A stretch of 8,940 nt of DNA from Betaproteobacteria bacterium UBA7395 (GTDB lineage: Bacteria > Pseudomonadota > Gammaproteobacteria > Burkholderiales > Rhodocyclaceae). The translations under genes and the position numbers were made by a program. The stretch spans positions 1 to 8,940 of the forward strand of contig DKNF01000077.1 of assembly GCA_002470165.1 (NCBI GenBank). The letters run 5' to 3'. This document shows, in pieces, positions 5,954-8,940 of this stretch; the first letter of the stretch is position 1; each line of letters opens with the position of its first letter. The notes beneath the pieces were generated by a model. It saw only the letters and a list, made by a program, of their open reading frames with translations. It did not search any database and was not told the DNA's origin.

Positions 5954-5999
5954 TGTTCCATCCTGTTCTCCAGAAACACAAGGAGAACAAGATGGAACA
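5954..5999 (+). promoter_or_regulatory. Long hairpin sequestering the olsB ribosome binding site and start codon
   Basis: The left arm 5954-5971 and right arm 5982-5999 are 18 nt each and complementary at 17 of 18 positions (only C5963 against A5990 fails), around the ten-base loop 5972-5981. The right arm contains the GGAG of the AAGGAG Shine-Dalgarno (5980-5985) and the olsB AUG (5992-5994) through codon three. In RNA this would block initiation unless opened, so it is a candidate cis-regulatory structure (thermosensor-like, protein-controlled or antisense-controlled). It has no downstream T-run and is not an intrinsic terminator. As DNA it could also be a large operator. Confidence 0.65.
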
Positions 6000-6753
6000 C
6001 ATGCACAAGTCGGCGGCCCGCGTCCGTCCGGAAAAACGCAACCTGGCGGTGGGTTTTGCCCGCAGCGCCGGCGACATTCTCGAAGCCCAGCGCCTGCGCC
6101 ATCGCATCTTTGCCGGCGAGATGGGCGCCAACCTGCCCAGCCGCACGCCCGGCGTCGATCACGACATCTACGACCCATACTGCGAGCACCTGGTCGTGCG
6201 CGACACGCAGAGCGGCGACATCGTCGGTACCTACCGCATCCTGCCGCCGGAAAATGCTCGCCAGGTCGGCTACTACTCGGAAAACGAATTCGACCTGACC
6301 CGCCTCCAGCACCTGCGTTCGCGCATGGTCGAGATCGGTCGTTCCTGTGTTCATCCCGACTATCGCACCGGCGCCACGATCACCCTGCTGTGGTCCGGAC
6401 TGGCGCAGTACATGCTGGAGCACGGCCACGATTACCTGATCGGTTGTGCCTCGATCAGCATGGCCGACGGCGGCCATGCCGCGGCCAGTCTGTATAATCG
6501 GCTCGCTGCCGACCACCTCGGGCCGCAGGAGTATCGCGTCTTCCCGCGCTGCCCGCTGCCGCTGGCGGCCCTGCAGCAGGATCGCCCGGCCGAAGTGCCG
6601 CCGCTGATCAAGGGCTACCTGCGCGCCGGGGCCTGGATCTGCGGCGAACCGGCCTGGGATCCCGATTTCAATACCGCCGACCTGCCCATCCTGATGCCGA
6701 TGGCCAAGGTTGCCGGTCGTTACGCCAAGCATTATCTGGGGCAGGCAGACTGA
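5992..6753 (+). CDS. olsB: L-ornithine N(alpha)-acyltransferase, GNAT-like
   Basis: OlsB transfers a 3-hydroxyacyl chain from acyl-ACP to the alpha-amino group of ornithine, giving lyso-ornithine lipid at the cytoplasmic membrane. The 253-residue protein is of the family's usual size and carries the GNAT-like (acetyltransf_5/hemolysin-like) signatures: E-A-Q-R-L-R-H-R-I-F (31-40), Y-C-E-H-L-V-V-R-D (63-71), G-T-Y-R-I-L (79-84), the core V-E-I-G-R-S-C-V-H-P-D-Y-R (113-125), and the C-terminal I-K-G-Y-L-R-A-G-A-W-I-C-G-E-P (206-220) plus D-P-D-F-N-T-A-D (223-230) typical of OlsB. The ATG at 5992 has AAGGAG six bases upstream; an ATG at 6001 would shorten it by three residues. It is followed immediately by the acyltransferase olsA, as in ornithine-lipid operons. 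A related N-acyltransferase using another amino acid cannot be excluded. Confidence 0.85.
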   Translation: MEHMHKSAARVRPEKRNLAVGFARSAGDILEAQRLRHRIFAGEMGANLPSRTPGVDHDIYDPYCEHLVVRDTQSGDIVGTYRILPPENARQVGYYSENEFDLTRLQHLRSRMVEIGRSCVHPDYRTGATITLLWSGLAQYMLEHGHDYLIGCASISMADGGHAAASLYNRLAADHLGPQEYRVFPRCPLPLAALQQDRPAEVPPLIKGYLRAGAWICGEPAWDPDFNTADLPILMPMAKVAGRYAKHYLGQAD

Positions 6754-7595
6754 AAGAAACCTCGACCATCGTCCGCGCCTTCCGGCTGTTCCGGCTTTTC
6801 CTGCTGGTGCTCGCCGGCACGCTGGTTGCGCTGACCGTTTTCCGCATTTGCGGCGACCGGCGGCGGTTGCTGCTCAAGCAAAGCTGGTCGGTAGCCGTGC
6901 TCGACGCGCTGGGCATCGAACTGGAAGCTGACCTGACGCATCTGGCGCCGGGGGTGTTGCTGGTCGCCAATCACGTCTCCTGGGTCGACATCTTCGTCAT
7001 CAATGCCGCCGTGCCGGCGGCCTTCGTGTCCAAGGAAGAAGTGCGGCGCTGGCCGGTGATCGGCTGGCTGGCCTGGAAAAACGACACCGTTTTCCTGCGT
7101 CGCGGCAGCCGCGGTCACGCCCGCGTCATCAACGAGGAAATCGCCGGCATTCTTGCTCAGGGCAAGGTCGTTGCGGTTTTTCCCGAGGGCACGACGACCG
7201 ACGGCCGCAGCCTGCTGCATTTTCACGCGGCCTTGCTGCAACCGGCGCTGGCGGCCGGGCGACCGGTGTTGCCGGCGGCGATTTCCTACTGGGAGCTGAA
7301 CGGCGAACGCAGCCTGGCGCCGCGTTACGACGGCGATATCTCGCTGGGGGAGTGCACGACCGCCATGCTCAAGCGTCGGCGCATCATCGCCCGCCTGGTG
7401 ACGACGCCGCTGCGTGGCCTGCAGGGCGAGGAGCGCAAGCAGGTCGCGGCCGAGGCGCGCGAGGCTATCGCTTTAGCGGCTGGACTTCCGCTGGCGAGCA
7501 ATCCACCTGAAACACCCGCCGGTCTTCGAGGCGAACCGCTGTCAGATGCCCGCCCCACAGACAGCCCGAGTCGAGCGCCAGCTGATTCTGCGTGA
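6750..7595 (+). CDS. olsA: Lyso-ornithine lipid O-acyltransferase (PlsC/LPLAT family), probable CTG start
   Basis: OlsA esterifies the 3-hydroxyl of lyso-ornithine lipid with a second acyl chain, completing ornithine lipid. From the CTG the protein has 281 residues: an N-terminal membrane segment (about 8-32), the catalytic N-H-V-S-W-V-D motif (His75 and Asp80 of the HX4D box), K-E-E-V-R-R-W-P-V-I-G-W (95-106), the F-P-E-G-T-T block (144-149) and V-L-P-A-A-I (173-178). The first conventional start is GTG 6807, which has no Shine-Dalgarno and would begin inside the hydrophobic helix. Coding-like sequence (R-L-F-R-L-F-L-L-V-L) matching PlsC-type N-termini continues upstream to CTG 6750, which overlaps the olsB TGA as CTGA and is preceded by GGGGCAGG. 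The last 43 or so residues are a Pro/Ala/Ser-rich tail encoded opposite the end of apaH. A generic lysophospholipid acyltransferase is the alternative. Confidence 0.82.
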   Translation: MKETSTIVRAFRLFRLFLLVLAGTLVALTVFRICGDRRRLLLKQSWSVAVLDALGIELEADLTHLAPGVLLVANHVSWVDIFVINAAVPAAFVSKEEVRRWPVIGWLAWKNDTVFLRRGSRGHARVINEEIAGILAQGKVVAVFPEGTTTDGRSLLHFHAALLQPALAAGRPVLPAAISYWELNGERSLAPRYDGDISLGECTTAMLKRRRIIARLVTTPLRGLQGEERKQVAAEAREAIALAAGLPLASNPPETPAGLRGEPLSDARPTDSPSRAPADSA

Positions 7596-8295
7596 TGCGC
7601 AGGCCCAGCGCCGACCAATGGCCGGTGACGAGAATGCTGCCGGCGCTCTTGCGATCGGGCACATCGAACCACGGTAAATAGCCGGCCGGCGCATTGACCA
7701 GTTTGCCCTTGGCCTTGAATTCCATCAGCCCTTTCTTGGTGCAGAAGCGCATCCGGGTCATCGCGTTGACGATCACGCGCAGCCGCGGCCAGCCTTTCAG
7801 GTCGTCGTCCCAGGCGGCCGGTTCGCTGCCCCAGAGATTGCGGACAAACTCCGGATAATCCTTGCCCTGCAGTTTGGCTTCGACTTCGCGGGCCAGTTCG
7901 CGGGCGCGTTTTGCCGACCATTGCGGTAGCAGGCCGGCATGGACCAGGCAGTAATCGCCTTCGACATGGCACAGGGGCTGACGGCGCAGCCAGTCCAGTA
8001 GTTCGTCGCGGTCGGGCGCGTTGAGCACATTGTCCAGGGTGTCGTCCTTACCCCGGAACTTGGCGCCACCCTCGGCGACCATCAGCAGGTAGAGATCGTG
8101 GTTGCCGAGGACGGTGATCGCCGAGTCGCCGAAAGACTTGATCAGGCGCAGGGTTTCCAGCGACTTCGGGCCGCGATTGACCAGGTCGCCGACCAGCCAC
8201 AGGCGGTCCTTGGTCGGGTCGAAGGCGCAGGCTGCGAGCAGGTTCTGCAGCGAATCGAAACAGCCCTGGATATCGCCGATGGCGTAAGTGGCCAT
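7465..8295 (-). CDS. apaH: Symmetrical bis(5'-nucleosyl)-tetraphosphatase
   Basis: ApaH hydrolyses Ap4A symmetrically to two ADP and also removes NpnN caps from RNA, acting in stress physiology. The 276-residue protein is near the E. coli length and shows the metallophosphoesterase blocks: G-D-I-Q-G (7-11; metal ligand Asp8, with the Gln that typifies ApaH), G-D-L-V-N-R-G-P (36-43; Asp37), G-N-H-D (64-67; Asn65, His66), L-V-H-A-G (117-121; His119) and V-T-G-H-W (223-227; His226), ending in L-W-G-G-H-L-T-A-V-R-L (246-256). The ATG at 8295 directly follows the glmS TAA with no intervening base, and GGTGGAG in the last glmS codons can serve as ribosome-binding site, so the two are probably co-translated. 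Its 3' end overlaps olsA by 131 nt on the other strand. Confidence 0.97.
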   Translation of the reverse strand: MATYAIGDIQGCFDSLQNLLAACAFDPTKDRLWLVGDLVNRGPKSLETLRLIKSFGDSAITVLGNHDLYLLMVAEGGAKFRGKDDTLDNVLNAPDRDELLDWLRRQPLCHVEGDYCLVHAGLLPQWSAKRARELAREVEAKLQGKDYPEFVRNLWGSEPAAWDDDLKGWPRLRVIVNAMTRMRFCTKKGLMEFKAKGKLVNAPAGYLPWFDVPDRKSAGSILVTGHWSALGLRITQNQLALDSGCLWGGHLTAVRLEDRRVFQVDCSPAEVQPLKR

Positions 8296-8940
8296 TTACT
8301 CCACCGTCACCGATTTGGCCAGGTTGCGCGGCTTGTCCACATCCGTTCCCTTGACCAGGGCCGCGTGGTAGGACAGCAGTTGCAGCGGAATGACGTGCAG
8401 GATGGGGGACAGCAAACCGTAGTGTTCCGGCAGGCGCAGCATGTGCACGCCTTCCGACTCGGGGATTTCCGAGTCGGCGTCGGCAAACACATAGAGTTCG
8501 CCACCGCGGGCGCGGACTTCCTGCAGGTTGGACTTGAGCTTTTCCAGCAGGTCGTCGGCCGGCGCCACTGAAATCACCGGCATGTTGGCATCGACCAGCG
8601 CCAGCGGGCCATGCTTGAGTTCGCCGGCCGGGTAGGCTTCGGCGTGGATGTAGGAAATTTCCTTGAGTTTCAGTGCGCCTTCGAGGGCGATCGGATAGTG
8701 GCGGCCACGGCCGAGGAAAAGCGCGTGTTGCTTGTCGGCGAAACGCCGCGCCCAGGCGGCGATGTCCTCTTCCAGCGTCAGCACCTTGTTGACCGCGACC
8801 GGTAGGTGGCGCAACTGGTCGATGTAGGCGCTTTCCTGATCGGCGCCGAGTCGGCCGCGCACCTTGGCGACCACCAGGGTGAGCAGGAACAATGCCGCCA
8901 GTTGGGTGGTGAAGGCCTTGGTCGAGGCGACGCCGATTTC
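8296..8940 (-). CDS. glmS: Glutamine-fructose-6-phosphate aminotransferase (C-terminal part)
   Basis: GlmS makes glucosamine-6-phosphate from fructose-6-phosphate and glutamine, the first step toward UDP-GlcNAc, peptidoglycan and LPS. The window holds the last 214 residues, starting within [14 protein letters not shown], i.e. late in the first SIS domain, and all of the second SIS (isomerase) domain. Diagnostic segments include [32 protein letters not shown] and the C-terminus N-L-A-K-S-V-T-V-E; these carry the Glu, His and Lys residues equivalent to E. coli Glu488, His504 and Lys603 of the isomerase site. The N-terminal glutaminase domain and the promoter, including any leader element, lie outside the window. 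apaH follows directly on the same strand. Confidence 0.98.
   Translation of the reverse strand, partial: EIGVASTKAFTTQLAALFLLTLVVAKVRGRLGADQESAYIDQLRHLPVAVNKVLTLEEDIAAWARRFADKQHALFLGRGRHYPIALEGALKLKEISYIHAEAYPAGELKHGPLALVDANMPVISVAPADDLLEKLKSNLQEVRARGGELYVFADADSEIPESEGVHMLRLPEHYGLLSPILHVIPLQLLSYHAALVKGTDVDKPRNLAKSVTVE

Noticed and set aside
5954..5999. Intrinsic terminator for the acc operon
   Set aside because: The stem is strong but is followed by coding sequence of olsB without a T-run, and it contains the olsB Shine-Dalgarno and start codon.
4015..6732. Successive long minus-strand open frames opposite the zinc-ribbon gene, the kinase and olsB
   Set aside because: All are antisense to genes with recognisable motifs, overlap each other at unnatural positions and lack ribosome-binding sites; they are frame shadows.
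1..8940. Mobile element, CRISPR array, toxin-antitoxin, defence or prophage genes
   Set aside because: No terminal repeats, spaced direct repeats, transposase, integrase or nuclease motifs were seen; every gene is a chromosomal housekeeping or lipid gene and base composition looks even across the window.

Overview
The window is an ordinary-looking chromosomal segment of a GC-rich betaproteobacterium with strong G/C preference at third codon positions. The gene order aroQ-accB-accC-prmA-zinc-ribbon protein-PfkB kinase, the ornithine-lipid pair and the protein sequences fit Rhodocyclales relatives (Dechloromonas/Azonexus type). That assignment is inference from memory of protein families, not from a search. 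I see no mobile element, tRNA, rRNA, CRISPR array, phage gene or defence system.

Layout. Positions 1-31 (minus) are the first ten codons of mpl (murein tripeptide recycling ligase), divergent from the rest. From 82 to 5906 nine-tenths of the sequence is coding on the plus strand: a degenerate nucleotidyltransferase-like protein (82-672), aroQ (712-1194), then a tight run accB (1249-1701), accC (1710-3068), prmA (3071-3961), a membrane-anchored zinc-ribbon/DUF3426 protein (3937-4962) and a PfkB-family sugar/nucleoside kinase (4971-5906). Gaps of 2-8 nt or a 25-nt overlap from accB onward suggest one transcript. After an 85-nt spacer rich in inverted repeats comes olsB-olsA (5992-7595), which makes ornithine lipids. 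On the minus strand, convergent with olsA and overlapping it by 131 nt, are apaH (7465-8295) and the C-terminal part of glmS (8296-8940, running out of the window); glmS is upstream of apaH and the two abut exactly.

How the genes work together. AccB and AccC form the biotin carboxyl-carrier and biotin-carboxylase half of acetyl-CoA carboxylase, the committed step of fatty-acid synthesis. OlsB and OlsA consume acyl-ACP products of that pathway to build a phosphorus-free membrane lipid. AroQ serves the shikimate pathway, PrmA methylates ribosomal protein L11, GlmS feeds amino-sugar (cell-wall) synthesis and Mpl recycles cell wall.

The most unusual structure is non-coding: a near-perfect inverted repeat (18-nt arms, 17 of 18 paired, 10-nt loop, 5954-5999) that buries both the Shine-Dalgarno and the AUG of olsB. 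Just upstream lie 11-nt-phased heptamers weakly resembling Pho boxes. The next most notable point is olsA, whose reading frame has no ATG/GTG/TTG early enough to encode its whole N-terminal membrane segment; the best start is a CTG overlapping the olsB stop codon.
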